Positions 1 to 8,912 are shown, counted from the stretch's first letter. The stretch is DNA of 64,000 nt from Microbulbifer sp. MKSA007 (GCA_032615215.1 CP128433.1:5041001-5105000), one strand, 5' to 3'. A program made the numbers and translations. Notes: generated by a model not told the origin, from the letters alone.

Positions 1-233
1 ACGAAATTCCAGCTCAGCAAGCGGCGATTGGTCGAGCCAGCGAATTGATTGAAGCCGACCTACGCCGAGAGGTTATCGCCCAGCTGGGTAGGGAGCAGCA
101 GCAAATTCACAATTATATGGCCCACACACGCCTGGCTATCGCACGTCTGCAAGACGCTGAAATGCAGGCGATCCCCGCAACCTCTCAGGCTGACAGTGAC
201 ACGGATAATACCGGGGCCTCAGACAATGAATAA
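1..233 (+). CDS. C-terminal end of a protein of the TPR/ExbBD locus (5' partial)
   Basis: An open frame runs in from the left edge and stops with TAA at 231-233, so only about 76 C-terminal residues are visible. They are helical, rich in Gln, Ala and Arg (for example IHNYMAHTRLAIARLQD), and end in an acidic, Thr/Asp-rich tail. This resembles the C-terminal helix of large TPR proteins that precede ExbB/TolQ genes, but too little is present for a family call. The next gene starts at 226 inside this stop, so the two are translationally coupled. Inference: an upstream TPR or scaffold subunit of the same envelope complex. Confidence 0.6.
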   Translation, partial: EIPAQQAAIGRASELIEADLRREVIAQLGREQQQIHNYMAHTRLAIARLQDAEMQAIPATSQADSDTDNTGASDNE

Positions 234-3090
234 CGCCCCGCATCCGGCAGCTGTGTTTACCCTGCGCTCCCTGGCTATTGGTATTTGCTGTGCCCTGACA
301 GCTTGTGGCAATCAACCGGTACAAACGCTGGCTGACCTGCCCCGTGCCAACCCGCCCAGCTCCCAGGAAGAGGCACCACAAAGCCCGCCCGTGCAAACCG
401 CTATCGCGTTGGAAAACCTGGTGCAAAGTTACCGCACAGCACTGGACAGCCACGCCGATCCCAAGGTTCGGCAACAAATCCATCTGCGCCTGGCTGACTT
501 GGAAATGGAACGACTGGAGCAAAAACAGTCCGACAATCCGGATACCATTGTCGACTACTCCAGCGCGGTCGATTATTACCAAAGTCTCTCTGCACAGCGC
601 CCAAAAGATGATTACATTCTCTATCGCTTAGCCCGCGCGCGGGCACTGGATGGGGAAATGCCCGCGGCCTTACAGGCATTGGAAAAGATAGCCGGTAGCG
701 CACCGGACTCACCGTTTATCGGCGAAGTCTTATTCCGCCGTGGCGAGGCGGCATTCAACCGCAAAGACTACCCCAGTGCCGCCCGAGATTTCCGTTCATT
801 GCTCAATCAGGGGCCGAGTCCATTTACGGATAATGCTCGCTATATGCTGGCTTGGTCAGAATTTAAATCGAGCAATTACCGCGCATCCACAGAAATTTTT
901 CTCCAGTCGCTGGATATTTTGCACAGTGAGGAACAGGGGGAGGAACTCCCTGTTGGGCGGCAACGCCTGCGTGAAGACAGCCTGCGCGGGCTCGCATTAA
1001 ACTTCAGCTACCTGGGAGGTGCTGAAGCCATTGAGTCTTTTAACCTCAATGGAGAGCCACGTCCCTATCAGCACCAGCTATACAGTGCACTCGGTACCTG
1101 GTATCGGGAAAAAGAGTTGTTCCGCAATAGTGCCGATACCTTTTTACAATTCGTCAATCACTACCCACAAACCCAGCAAGCCCCACAGCTTCATCTTCTC
1201 GCCGTTGAAACCTTGCAAGCGGGGAGACTACATAAGGAAGTTCTGCCCACGAAGCGGGACTTTGTGCGTCGCTATGGTGTGAACAGTGATTACTGGCAAG
1301 CAGCAGGTGAAACTCAACAACAGGAGTTGGCCAAAACCCTGCAACCATGGCTGTATGAATTGGCCCAGTTTGACCACGCCCGCGCTCAGGAATTGGCTCA
1401 GCAGGTCACAAAACTACCCGCGAATAAGGTGAAAGAACGTCGCCTTGTCAGCGCACAATCACTGGGTGCCTATCGCAGCGCCGCCGCGTTATATCAGGAA
1501 TACGCGCAGACTTTTCCACAAGATCCACGCACGCCATCCATGGTTTTCCTGATGGCGGAGTGTCTTGAGCAGGCTGCAGATCACCCCGCCGCCTGGCGCG
1601 CTTACAGCCAGGTCGCCTGGGAATACCAAGATCCCAAGTATGCTGCCGAAGCCGGCTACGGAGCCATCCTCAGTGCAGCCAGAGTGCATGAACAAACTCC
1701 GGATCAAGAGTCGGAACAGAAAATCCTGTGGCTCGATCGCAATATCGAAGCGAGCCTGAAATTTGCACAGAGCTGGCCCCAAGACCCGAGAGCTCTGCCA
1801 GTACAGCTGGCCGCTGCCGATAAGTTGTTACAACAATCGCGCTTTACCGAAGCCATCGCCGCTGCCGAGCACGCCGATCAATGGCAACCGCCAGCCAATA
1901 GGCAACAGCAAATAAGTATTGCAATAATACTGGCCCACAGCCATTTTTCCCTGAAGCAATATCCCCAGGCAGAGGCTGCCTATACCCGCGCGCTCGGCTA
2001 CCAGCCAGACGATAAGCTGTGCAAAGACGCATTGCGCCAATTGCAGTTATCCATCTATCGCCAGGCAGAAATCATTTTGGCCCAGCGCGAGAGTGAGGAT
2101 GCCGCTCCCAGTGAGGAAGCCCTCAATCACCTGCTGCGTATCCGCGATAGCGGGCGCACAGAGGTTGCGGCCACCGCCCAATATGATGCGATTAATTTTC
2201 TTATTCAATTAGGGCAGTGGCAGCGCGCCAGCACAGAACTCGCTGATTTCCGCCAGTTTTATCCCGCGCACACCTTGACGCCGACACTGGCTGCCAAAGC
2301 CATCGTTATCTTTGAAGCTCTGGAAATGCCGGCGGCTGCCGCCACAGAATTACTGCAATTAGCCGCTACAGATCCGGATCGGGAAGTTCGCCGTCAATCC
2401 CTGTTTATGGCAGCAGAAAACCTGCAAAAAGCCGGTGAATACAACAGGGCTATTGAAAGCTATCGCAACTACAGCAAATTGTGGCCAGAACCCGCCGAGC
2501 AACGTCTGGAAGCGCAATTTCAGCTGGTCGAAATCTACGCTCAGACCAAAAAGCCCACTAAGCGGAATTACTGGCTACAACAACTTGCACAGAACCCGCT
2601 GCAGTCACCCCGCGGGCGTTACCTGGCCGCTTATTCTCAAAGTGAACTGGCGGAACAAAGTTATGCGAAATTTGCTGAACTGGCACTGCGCTTGCCGTTA
2701 AAGACCAGTCTCGCTAATAAAAAGCGGGCCATGCAAACCACCGTGGCGGATTACCGCAAAGTCCTGGAGTTTGGCATCGCAGAATTCACCCCTCAAGCAA
2801 ACTATCGCCTCGCGGAAGTTTACCGACAGCTCAGCCGTGACCTGATGGACTCACAGCGCCCTAAAAGCCTGAACGAGCTGGAATTGGAACAATACGAAAT
2901 TCTGCTGGAGGAACAGGCCTATCCCTTCGAGGAGAAGTCCATAGAACTTCACGAGGCCAATATCCAGCGCACAGTTGAGGGTATTTACGACGACTGGGTT
3001 AAACGCAGCTTCCATTCACTGGGAGAGCTGTTACCCGCACGCTACAAAAAAGAAGAAAAAACCCTGGAGTGGAGTGATGCACTGCACTGA
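226..3090 (+). CDS. Large TPR lipoprotein (AgmU/GltD-like) of the ExbBD/TonB-like locus
   Basis: The predicted protein has 954 residues. The ATG at 226 overlaps the upstream stop and is followed by a lipoprotein signal peptide with lipobox LTAC (Cys27), so it should be anchored to a membrane on the periplasmic side. The open frame extends further upstream, but only this start gives a signal peptide. The rest is a long alpha-helical solenoid with many TPR-like units (for example FRRGEAAFNRKDYPSAARDF, and a unit near 810 with AIESYRNYSKLWPEPAEQRL). Large TPR proteins of this kind in gammaproteobacteria are often labelled adventurous gliding motility protein U. Inference: a periplasmic scaffold driven by the ExbB/ExbD motor encoded downstream. 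The next gene starts at 3077, inside the end of this one. Confidence 0.8.
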   Translation: MNNAPHPAAVFTLRSLAIGICCALTACGNQPVQTLADLPRANPPSSQEEAPQSPPVQTAIALENLVQSYRTALDSHADPKVRQQIHLRLADLEMERLEQKQSDNPDTIVDYSSAVDYYQSLSAQRPKDDYILYRLARARALDGEMPAALQALEKIAGSAPDSPFIGEVLFRRGEAAFNRKDYPSAARDFRSLLNQGPSPFTDNARYMLAWSEFKSSNYRASTEIFLQSLDILHSEEQGEELPVGRQRLREDSLRGLALNFSYLGGAEAIESFNLNGEPRPYQHQLYSALGTWYREKELFRNSADTFLQFVNHYPQTQQAPQLHLLAVETLQAGRLHKEVLPTKRDFVRRYGVNSDYWQAAGETQQQELAKTLQPWLYELAQFDHARAQELAQQVTKLPANKVKERRLVSAQSLGAYRSAAALYQEYAQTFPQDPRTPSMVFLMAECLEQAADHPAAWRAYSQVAWEYQDPKYAAEAGYGAILSAARVHEQTPDQESEQKILWLDRNIEASLKFAQSWPQDPRALPVQLAAADKLLQQSRFTEAIAAAEHADQWQPPANRQQQISIAIILAHSHFSLKQYPQAEAAYTRALGYQPDDKLCKDALRQLQLSIYRQAEIILAQRESEDAAPSEEALNHLLRIRDSGRTEVAATAQYDAINFLIQLGQWQRASTELADFRQFYPAHTLTPTLAAKAIVIFEALEMPAAAATELLQLAATDPDREVRRQSLFMAAENLQKAGEYNRAIESYRNYSKLWPEPAEQRLEAQFQLVEIYAQTKKPTKRNYWLQQLAQNPLQSPRGRYLAAYSQSELAEQSYAKFAELALRLPLKTSLANKKRAMQTTVADYRKVLEFGIAEFTPQANYRLAEVYRQLSRDLMDSQRPKSLNELELEQYEILLEEQAYPFEEKSIELHEANIQRTVEGIYDDWVKRSFHSLGELLPARYKKEEKTLEWSDALH

Positions 3091-3722
3091 ATCGAGCACC
3101 CAGAAATTAACTTCAATCGCACGGTTATTCACTACTGCGCTATTGGTTTTTACTCTCCGCATGTAGCGGTCTGCAAAAGACAATATCGCCCGCAGATAGT
3201 GACACCGCGCAACAACTGACAGAAAACCCCTACTTGCGGGATGGTAAAAGAGTACCGCAACAGGCCCGTGCGGCAATGGAACTGGCTCGCCAGAATTTTC
3301 AGGCAAATGATTTACCTGCGTCTGAATCGCAACTGCTCCAAATTACTGAAAAGTGGCCGGAGCTCTCTGGAGCCTGGCTTAACCTGGCAATCGTGCAACA
3401 GTCCGGCGAGAAATACGAGGAATCCGAGCGCAGCTTTCGCCAGGCTATTGCTGTAAACGATAACAATGTATTTGCCTGGAATCGTCTTGCCGCCCTGATG
3501 CGTGACCGGGGGCGGTTCGAAGATGCAGAGCAATACTACAACGCCGCCATAGAGCGTTGGCCACACTATGCCGATGCACACCGCAACCTGGGAATCCTCT
3601 ACGACCTTTACCTGCAACAACCCGAGCGTGCCCTTCAGCATTATATGGCAGCGCAAGATTCCGGTACTGAACAGGATAAATTGCTCAGTGCATGGATACT
3701 CGAGCTGGAGCGGAGACTTTAA
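3077..3722 (+). pseudogene. TPR lipoprotein split by a frameshift in a T5 run
   Basis: The ATG at 3077 overlaps the preceding stop and opens a signal-peptide-like stretch (LTSIARLFTTALLV) that hits TAG at 3164. In the frame one base ahead the sequence continues as LLSACSGLQ, a lipobox, and then an intact TPR protein to 3722 (LNLAIVQQSGEKYEESERSF; NRLAALMRDRGRFEDAEQYY; HRNLGILYDLY). That frame has no ATG, GTG or TTG at a suitable place. Removing one T from the five at 3147-3151 joins both parts into a 214-residue lipoprotein with three or more TPRs. So the gene is probably intact in the organism, or has lost its frame by one base. It sits directly before the small exported protein and ExbB and is probably a subunit of that complex. 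Confidence 0.75.
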
Positions 3723-3724
3723 CA

Positions 3725-3994
3725 ATGAAATTATTTTCTAGCCTCATACTGAGCCTGTCTATCTTTGCATACGGCGCAACAGCAGAGGAAATAACAACGC
3801 TGGAGTCCACCGTAATTGGCAGTCAGGAACAACCTAAGGTTTTATATATCATTCCCTGGAAGCAAGCCGACAGTTTACAAAGGCTCGACAGCGTTCTGCC
3901 GCAAACTTTCTCCTCTGTATTTGAACATCAGGAATATTCTGAATTTCGGCGGGAAATAAAGCTGTTACAAGCTGAACAGGAAAAAACCGATTAG
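3725..3994 (+). CDS. Small exported protein of the TPR/ExbBD locus
   Basis: This encodes 89 residues with a clear signal peptide (MKLFSSLILSLSIFAYGATA) followed by EEITTLESTVIGSQEQPK and the segment VLYIIPWK. The start at 3725 lies two bases after the upstream stop; the open frame reaches back to 3692, but only this ATG gives a signal peptide. I do not recognise a named domain. Its place between the TPR lipoprotein and ExbB suggests a periplasmic accessory of the same machine. The last codons include an A6 run, so the true C-terminus could differ if that run is misread. Confidence 0.7.
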   Translation: MKLFSSLILSLSIFAYGATAEEITTLESTVIGSQEQPKVLYIIPWKQADSLQRLDSVLPQTFSSVFEHQEYSEFRREIKLLQAEQEKTD

Positions 3995-4186
3995 GCTGGC
4001 CCAGCAAAATTAAAAATAATTTTTTGCAGCGTATGGAAGCGGCACTGCTGAATTTATACAGCGAAGACATGGACCGCCGCAGCAGGCTTCAACGTCCCGC
4101 GGCCCTCTTTATACACCAAGGGTGGGAACTCAATCGCTCTCCCTTTGCACTACAAATTTATAACTTTATCTGTGGAGAATTAAATC

Positions 4187-4852
4187 ATGGAATTCACTCA
4201 AGCGATGCTGCGTTTTTTCCAAAATGGCGGACCCTTCATGTACCCAATTGCAGTGGTCCTGGTTATCGGACTGGCAATGGTAGTAGAGCGCTGGATATTT
4301 TTATCACGCGCGCGGAATGCCAATAAAAAGGCGTATCAACAAGTATTGCCCATGTTGCAAAAACGCAGCTATCAAAGTGTCTTGCAGCTGGCCCGAGACA
4401 ACGATGCAGCAATGGGCCGTATCGCCGCAGCGGGCATCAACACTTTGCAATTTGCCAAGCGCGAGGAAAATATTGCCCTGGCTATTGAGGAAGGGATTCT
4501 CGAAGCTGTTCCCCGTCTGGAAAAACGCACCAGTTACTTGGCCACTCTCGCTAATATTGCCACTCTGCTGGGCCTACTCGGCACTATTATGGGTCTGATT
4601 GCTGCATTTACTGCAGTAGCCAGTGCCGACCCATCTGAAAAAGCGACCATGCTCTCCACCAGTATTTCCGTAGCGATGAACACTACAGCATTCGGTTTGA
4701 TTTCTGCCATTCCCCTGCTGTTGTTTAACTCAATGCTACAAAATAAAACCAATGAGATTGTCGATAGTTTGCAAATGGCCGGGGTTAAATTCCTTAATCT
4801 GCTGACCATGGGACGCCCACAGAAAGCGGAACAACGCACCGCTAACAGCTAA
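4187..4852 (+). CDS. ExbB/TolQ/MotA-family proton channel protein
   Basis: The product has 221 residues with three membrane segments in the ExbB/TolQ arrangement: about 17-39 (YPIAVVLVIGLAMVVERW), about 118-142 (LLGLLGTIMGLI) and about 160-182 (SVAMNTTAFGLISAIP). The last two carry the signature TolQ/ExbB motifs with the channel-lining Thr residues. A GGAGA ribosome site precedes ATG 4187. ExbB forms an inner-membrane ring around an ExbD dimer and uses the proton gradient to move a periplasmic partner. Two ExbD genes and a TonB/AgmX-like gene follow at once, so this is the stator of that unit. Subfamily (ExbB, TolQ or AglR) cannot be fixed from sequence alone. Confidence 0.92.
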   Translation: MEFTQAMLRFFQNGGPFMYPIAVVLVIGLAMVVERWIFLSRARNANKKAYQQVLPMLQKRSYQSVLQLARDNDAAMGRIAAAGINTLQFAKREENIALAIEEGILEAVPRLEKRTSYLATLANIATLLGLLGTIMGLIAAFTAVASADPSEKATMLSTSISVAMNTTAFGLISAIPLLLFNSMLQNKTNEIVDSLQMAGVKFLNLLTMGRPQKAEQRTANS

Positions 4853-4863
4853 GGGATACCGCC

Positions 4864-5376
4864 ATGCTGAACATAAATATTCGCCGGCGTGGATATGAGG
4901 AAGCGGAACTCGATATCACCTCGTTTATGAGTTTGATGACCATTTTGGTTCCTGTGCTACTGCTAAATATGGTGTTTTCCCATATCTCCGTGCTCAAGCT
5001 GAACCTGCCGGGTATCAGCGATGGAAGTTCCAGCAGTGTGGAGGAAAATCACCAGCTCGAACTCGTTTTGCGCACGCAGTATGTCGATATCAATTATCCC
5101 GCTGGGCAGCGGGTTAAACGCATCCCACACGAAGAAAACTCACCGGATTTCGCCACGATATCTATCGTTTTACAGCAGATAAAACGGCAGTTGCGAGAAA
5201 AATCTATCGACAAAGATGATCTGGTGATCCTGTCAGAAAAGGGAACGCCTTACAAAACTCTGGTCGCCGCCATGGATACTGCACGCAGCTACCGGGCTGT
5301 AGTGGCCGCATCTGTTGTTGATGCAGAACTGTTCCCCCAGATATCTCTCGGCGATGCACCGGAGCAGACAAAATAG
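4864..5376 (+). CDS. ExbD/TolR-family protein 1, lacking the membrane Asp
   Basis: The product has 170 residues: a short cytoplasmic N-terminus, one membrane helix at about 19-41 and a periplasmic domain starting near KLNLPG. Aligned by eye to E. coli ExbD (NVTPFIDVM), the motif here reads DITSFMSLM, so the proton-carrying Asp of the helix is replaced by Ser23. The Asp at residue 17 lies before the helix and is not equivalent. The gene starts 11 bases after exbB. Inference: a structural partner that forms a mixed pair with the second ExbD, rather than an independent proton carrier. Confidence 0.88.
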   Translation: MLNINIRRRGYEEAELDITSFMSLMTILVPVLLLNMVFSHISVLKLNLPGISDGSSSSVEENHQLELVLRTQYVDINYPAGQRVKRIPHEENSPDFATISIVLQQIKRQLREKSIDKDDLVILSEKGTPYKTLVAAMDTARSYRAVVAASVVDAELFPQISLGDAPEQTK

Positions 5377-5388
5377 CGGGGCCAAACT

Positions 5389-5910
5389 ATGAAGATAAAT
5401 GCAGCCGCAAAACTGCAAGAGCGCAGGCAAAGGCAAAAAAAGCAGCAGTCAAAACTGAACCTGGTATCACTGATGGATATCTTCACCATCCTGGTATTTT
5501 TCCTTCTGGTGAACTCAACCAGTGATGTTCAGGTTCTGCAGACTGATAAAACCATAAAACTGCCCAAGTCCACCTCACAACAGAAACCCGAGGTGACTAC
5601 TGTAGTGCGGGTCAACAATAAACAGCTGTTTGTCGGGGACCGATTTATCGCCAGCATCGATGACATCGATCCCAGCGCAGAGAATATTGAAGCCCTGGTA
5701 ACAGAGCTTAAATACCGTGCTGAACGAGCGGGAGAGCTGAGCGAAGCCCAGAAAACTCTGGGCCGAGCAGTGACTATTTTAGGTGATGAACAAGTTCCCT
5801 ATGAGTTGCTGAAGCAGATCATGCACACCTGCGCAGCCGCAGACTTCCGCGATATGTCTTTCGCCGTAGAACAAACAGCGCCGGAAGATCCCTCGGGGGT
5901 GGAATCCTGA
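5389..5910 (+). CDS. ExbD/TolR-family protein 2, with the membrane Asp retained
   Basis: The product has 173 residues. A Lys/Arg/Gln-rich cytoplasmic N-terminus (about residues 8-22) leads to one membrane helix with LVSLMDIFTILVFFLLV, where Asp30 sits at the proton-carrying position of ExbD/TolR. A periplasmic domain with KLPKSTSQQKPE and a TolR-like fold follows. The gene starts 12 bases after the first exbD, and its stop nearly touches the TonB-like start at 5912. As the only ExbD here with the acidic residue, it is the likely proton-coupled subunit. Confidence 0.9.
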   Translation: MKINAAAKLQERRQRQKKQQSKLNLVSLMDIFTILVFFLLVNSTSDVQVLQTDKTIKLPKSTSQQKPEVTTVVRVNNKQLFVGDRFIASIDDIDPSAENIEALVTELKYRAERAGELSEAQKTLGRAVTILGDEQVPYELLKQIMHTCAAADFRDMSFAVEQTAPEDPSGVES

Positions 5911-5911
5911 T

Positions 5912-6904
5912 ATGAGTACAGCAACCATTAGTTACGCCCCCTGGCAACTACAGGAAACAGTGCTTCCCTGGTCCGCCTCAAGAGAGGAGGATCAGCGCTT
6001 TATCAAATTGCTGCGCGGTGGCCTGATAGCCCTGGCCATCAGTGGCGTTGCCGTTGCACTGGCGCCAGTACCCGAACTCACCCGGGAACAGGCCGAAAGG
6101 GTGCCACCACAGCTGGCCAAAGTGATTCTGGAAAAAAAGGAATTGCCAAAACCCAAGCCAAAGCCGAAACCCAAAGAGCAAAAGAAGCCCGAGGAAAAGA
6201 AAAAGCCCGAAGAGAAACCCAAAAAGAAAGCGGAAACACCCGACAAGCCCAAGCCTGTGGAGAAGCCGCGCAAGGTTGAAAATCCCCCGGTTGCCAAGGT
6301 ACAGCAGGCCCGGGAGAAAGCGGCCAATAGCGGTCTGAATGCACTCGCCGATGATCTGCTGGATATGCGCGAGAGTTTTAATACATCGGATATTAGCCGG
6401 GGCCAGCTCAGCTCGGGGAATGCTACTGCCACTAAAATAGAACGCAGTATGATCGCGGATAAGTCAAAAGCCTCCAGTGGCGGCGTTGCCGCCGGTAGAG
6501 TAAGTCGGGATACCGGTGGTGTCTCACTGGCCGGACGTGAGAACACCCGAGTACAAAGTACCCAGGCAACGGGTTCAGCCAAAGAAGCGGTGGCCAAGGC
6601 CCGAGGGCAAAAATCCATACGTACCGACGATTCCATTCGCAGTGTTATGGAAGCCAATAAAGAGGCCATTATTGGAATCTATAATCGCGCGCTGCGCAGG
6701 GACCCAACTCTGCAGGGAAGACTCACCGTACAGTTGGTGATCGCACCGAATGGTGCTATCGCGTCGATCAAACTGGTAGAGAGCGAGCTCAATAACCCGG
6801 CACTTGAACGCAAGTTGCTGGCGAGAATCCGCATGATCAATTTTGGTTCTGCCAACGTTGAGAGTACTACCAAGAACTACTCAATCGACTTCCTGCCTTC
6901 TTAA
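5912..6904 (+). CDS. TonB-like protein with AgmX/PglI-type C-terminal domain
   Basis: The product has 330 residues: a short cytoplasmic N-terminus, one membrane segment at about 33-54, then a long Lys/Pro/Glu-rich linker (about 78-125) typical of TonB and TolA proteins that span the periplasm. The C-terminal 90 residues fit the AgmX/PglI pattern of a TonB-type domain (IIGIYNRALRRDPTLQGRL, then VQLVIAPNGAIASIKLVES and INFGSANV). It should transmit energy from the ExbB/ExbD ring to an outer-membrane or periplasmic target. It is the last gene of the operon. No TonB-dependent receptor is adjacent, which favours an Agl/Glt- or Tol-like mechanical role over nutrient uptake. This is inference. Confidence 0.85.
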   Translation: MSTATISYAPWQLQETVLPWSASREEDQRFIKLLRGGLIALAISGVAVALAPVPELTREQAERVPPQLAKVILEKKELPKPKPKPKPKEQKKPEEKKKPEEKPKKKAETPDKPKPVEKPRKVENPPVAKVQQAREKAANSGLNALADDLLDMRESFNTSDISRGQLSSGNATATKIERSMIADKSKASSGGVAAGRVSRDTGGVSLAGRENTRVQSTQATGSAKEAVAKARGQKSIRTDDSIRSVMEANKEAIIGIYNRALRRDPTLQGRLTVQLVIAPNGAIASIKLVESELNNPALERKLLARIRMINFGSANVESTTKNYSIDFLPS

Positions 6905-7002
6905 GTTCCGATAGCTATCTTGTTTGTAGCGTGGCGACACAGGGACGTGCCGCCATTTGAAGGGCGTTAATAGGTGGGCAAGAAGCTGATCCACCCAATC
7001 AA

Positions 7003-7380
7003 CTAAAGCAAATCCAGCGCATAGCGACGCAATGTTTGCATAGGAATAATTTCCAGCGCCTTCACATGTGTACTCTGTAAAAATACCCGGGGTGCCATAT
7101 CCAATTTCTCCGCTTCAAGCCAGCGCGCGGCACAGAGACACCAACGATCCCCTTCCTTTAAACCGGGAAAATTAAACTCCTCTACCGGTGTGCTCAAATC
7201 ATTGCCGCGACTGCGGGAAAACTCCAGGAACTTATCAGTCACGGCAACGCAGACGGTGTGAGAACCGAGATCCTCTTTACAGGTGTTACAGCAGCCATCG
7301 CGAAAGAAGCCTGTCTTCGGGTCCAGGCTACAAGGCACCAGTGGATCACCAAAGACGCTGACTGAATTTTCTATCTCCAT
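7003..7380 (-). CDS. DUF2237 family protein
   Basis: The product has 125 residues and matches the DUF2237 pattern: NVFGDPL-like start (SVFGDPLVPCSLDPKTGFFR), the cluster DGCCNTCKEDLGSHTVC, the segment GDRWCLCAARWLEA and a Val/His-rich C-terminus. The conserved cysteines suggest metal or redox chemistry, but the family function is not established. The gene overlaps the end of the upstream DUF2939 gene by ten bases, so the two are co-transcribed. It converges with the TonB-like gene across about 98 bases, in which I see no clear terminator. Confidence 0.85.
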   Translation of the reverse strand: MEIENSVSVFGDPLVPCSLDPKTGFFRDGCCNTCKEDLGSHTVCVAVTDKFLEFSRSRGNDLSTPVEEFNFPGLKEGDRWCLCAARWLEAEKLDMAPRVFLQSTHVKALEIIPMQTLRRYALDLL

Positions 7381-7997
7381 TCCTGACTCTCTCCACTTCT
7401 ATCACCAATTAGCTGAATGTCCACCAGCTGCCAGCGCAGACCATTGCGTTGCATCAACATGCGCAATTCAGGCCGACCATGCTCACCATATTCAACACTC
7501 AGATGATTGAGGTCGGTAAAATGCCAGCCCATGCGCTGCCAGGAATCTTCATTCTCTTCCGCTGCAGAAGTCTCATTCTCGGAAATATCCGGTGTTTCAC
7601 CACCCTGTCGATAAATTTCCCGCTGAAATGCCTCCAGATCCTCTCCCCCACGAAGAAGGTCGGCAATGCCCTCAGGAGTAATAAACTGTTGTAAAAGTGG
7701 ATCCATAAAGAAATTTGCACCAGCACTGAGTAATTCATCAAATTCCTGAGGAATAGAGTTACTTAGAGAATTCCTAAGTTGCTGCTGTAAGCGGATCTTT
7801 AAATTGTCACGTAAAACAGGAAAATCGACATAGCGCTCTAACGTGTCGATACTCTCAGCTCTAACCTGCGGCTGATCGGATTTAGCCATTTTCGCCGCAC
7901 GCTGCAATTGCTCGATGGAATAAAACGGCAAGGCGACATACCCAGCGGTAATCAACACCAAAACCAGGCCGCTCATCCACAGTATTTTTTTCATCAA
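7371..7997 (-). CDS. DUF2939 domain protein
   Basis: The product has 208 residues with an N-terminal membrane anchor (LWMSGLVLVLITAGYVALPF) and then the DUF2939 pattern: a Tyr/Ser-rich start, LERYVDFPVLRDNLKIRLQQ, and a C-terminal segment on gene-product effects (MLMQRNGLRWQLVDIQL). Such proteins are found in many gammaproteobacteria and have no assigned role. It probably faces the periplasm. An AAGGAA ribosome site lies just before the ATG pair at 7997/7994; either may be used. The following DUF2237 gene overlaps its end. Confidence 0.8.
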   Translation of the reverse strand: MMKKILWMSGLVLVLITAGYVALPFYSIEQLQRAAKMAKSDQPQVRAESIDTLERYVDFPVLRDNLKIRLQQQLRNSLSNSIPQEFDELLSAGANFFMDPLLQQFITPEGIADLLRGGEDLEAFQREIYRQGGETPDISENETSAAEENEDSWQRMGWHFTDLNHLSVEYGEHGRPELRMLMQRNGLRWQLVDIQLIGDRSGESQEWR

Positions 7998-8165
7998 TTC
8001 TATTCCTTAGTCACTCCCCGGGGATTTTATGCTGAGAAAGATGTATCACCTAATTTGCCAATGTATTGGCGTGGCATTGTTCGCCACTCCTGCCTATGAG
8101 ATATTTCCCTCCCAAGACTCTGCACCCCATTAATAATCTAAATCTCAATAAGGACAGCTAACAGG

Positions 8166-8912
8166 ATGAGTGACATCTATACGGCACCAAAAGCCGATTT
8201 GGCAAGTACGCGGGAAATGGAGGAATTCGGCTCTGTAGAGAAGGGGATTGCAGGGGACTATTCGTTTTCTCTCGGTGAAGCCCTCAGTGAAGGGTGGCAA
8301 TTATCACTAAGCAATATGGGAACTATATGGCTTAGTTTTATTCTTTACGCACTGGGCGCATCCGCAATAATGCTCATCCTAGCGGCATTAATGTGGGGTT
8401 CTATATCATCGGCTGCTGGTTTATCAGGCATGCTATTCCTAGTCATCTTAGCGCCTATCGCCGTAATAGTGATCGTTGCCCCTCTTATGGCAGGTTCTAT
8501 GATGGTAAGTATAAAGATTGCCAGAGGAGAAAAAACCAGCGCCACCGAGGTATTCTCCTATTTCGATAAAATCGTGCCCCTTGGCCTGGCAATGTTTTTA
8601 TTATATTTCCTCGTTTCGATTGGCTTTTACCTGTTACTTATTCCCGGTATCTATCTTTCAGTCGCCTATATGATGGCCCTGCCGCTTATCGTAGATCACA
8701 ACCTGGGTCCCTGGCAGGCTATGGAGGCTTCACGTAAAGCCATCACCAAAAACTGGTTCGCCTTTTTTGGCCTTTTGCTGGTAATGATGGTCATTTACGT
8801 TGCAGGCAGCCTTCTATTCCTCATAGGATTAATATTCGCCCTTCCCTGGATTTTTGCGACTTACGGCGTTGCTTACCGTCAGGTCTTCGGCGCCCCCACT
8901 CAAAACACATAA
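8166..8912 (+). CDS. Multi-pass membrane protein with YxAPxAxL N-terminus
   Basis: The product has 248 residues. The cytoplasmic N-terminus reads IYTAPKADL, a motif also present in the unrelated membrane protein at 50990-51571. About five to six hydrophobic segments follow (for example IWLSFILYALGASAIMLIL and LVMMVIYVAGSLLFLIGLIF), with the conserved GPWQAMEASRKAITKNW stretch seen in BPSS1780/DUF975-like membrane proteins. Exact family and function are not certain. It lies 28 bases upstream of the RDD gene on the same strand, so it may be part of the same operon. Confidence 0.75.
   Translation: MSDIYTAPKADLASTREMEEFGSVEKGIAGDYSFSLGEALSEGWQLSLSNMGTIWLSFILYALGASAIMLILAALMWGSISSAAGLSGMLFLVILAPIAVIVIVAPLMAGSMMVSIKIARGEKTSATEVFSYFDKIVPLGLAMFLLYFLVSIGFYLLLIPGIYLSVAYMMALPLIVDHNLGPWQAMEASRKAITKNWFAFFGLLLVMMVIYVAGSLLFLIGLIFALPWIFATYGVAYRQVFGAPTQNT

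Noticed and set aside
4024..4186. Open frame continuing after the small exported protein into exbB
   Set aside because: An A6 run could hide another frameshift, but the extra residues show no domain and overlap the exbB start; left as a spacer.
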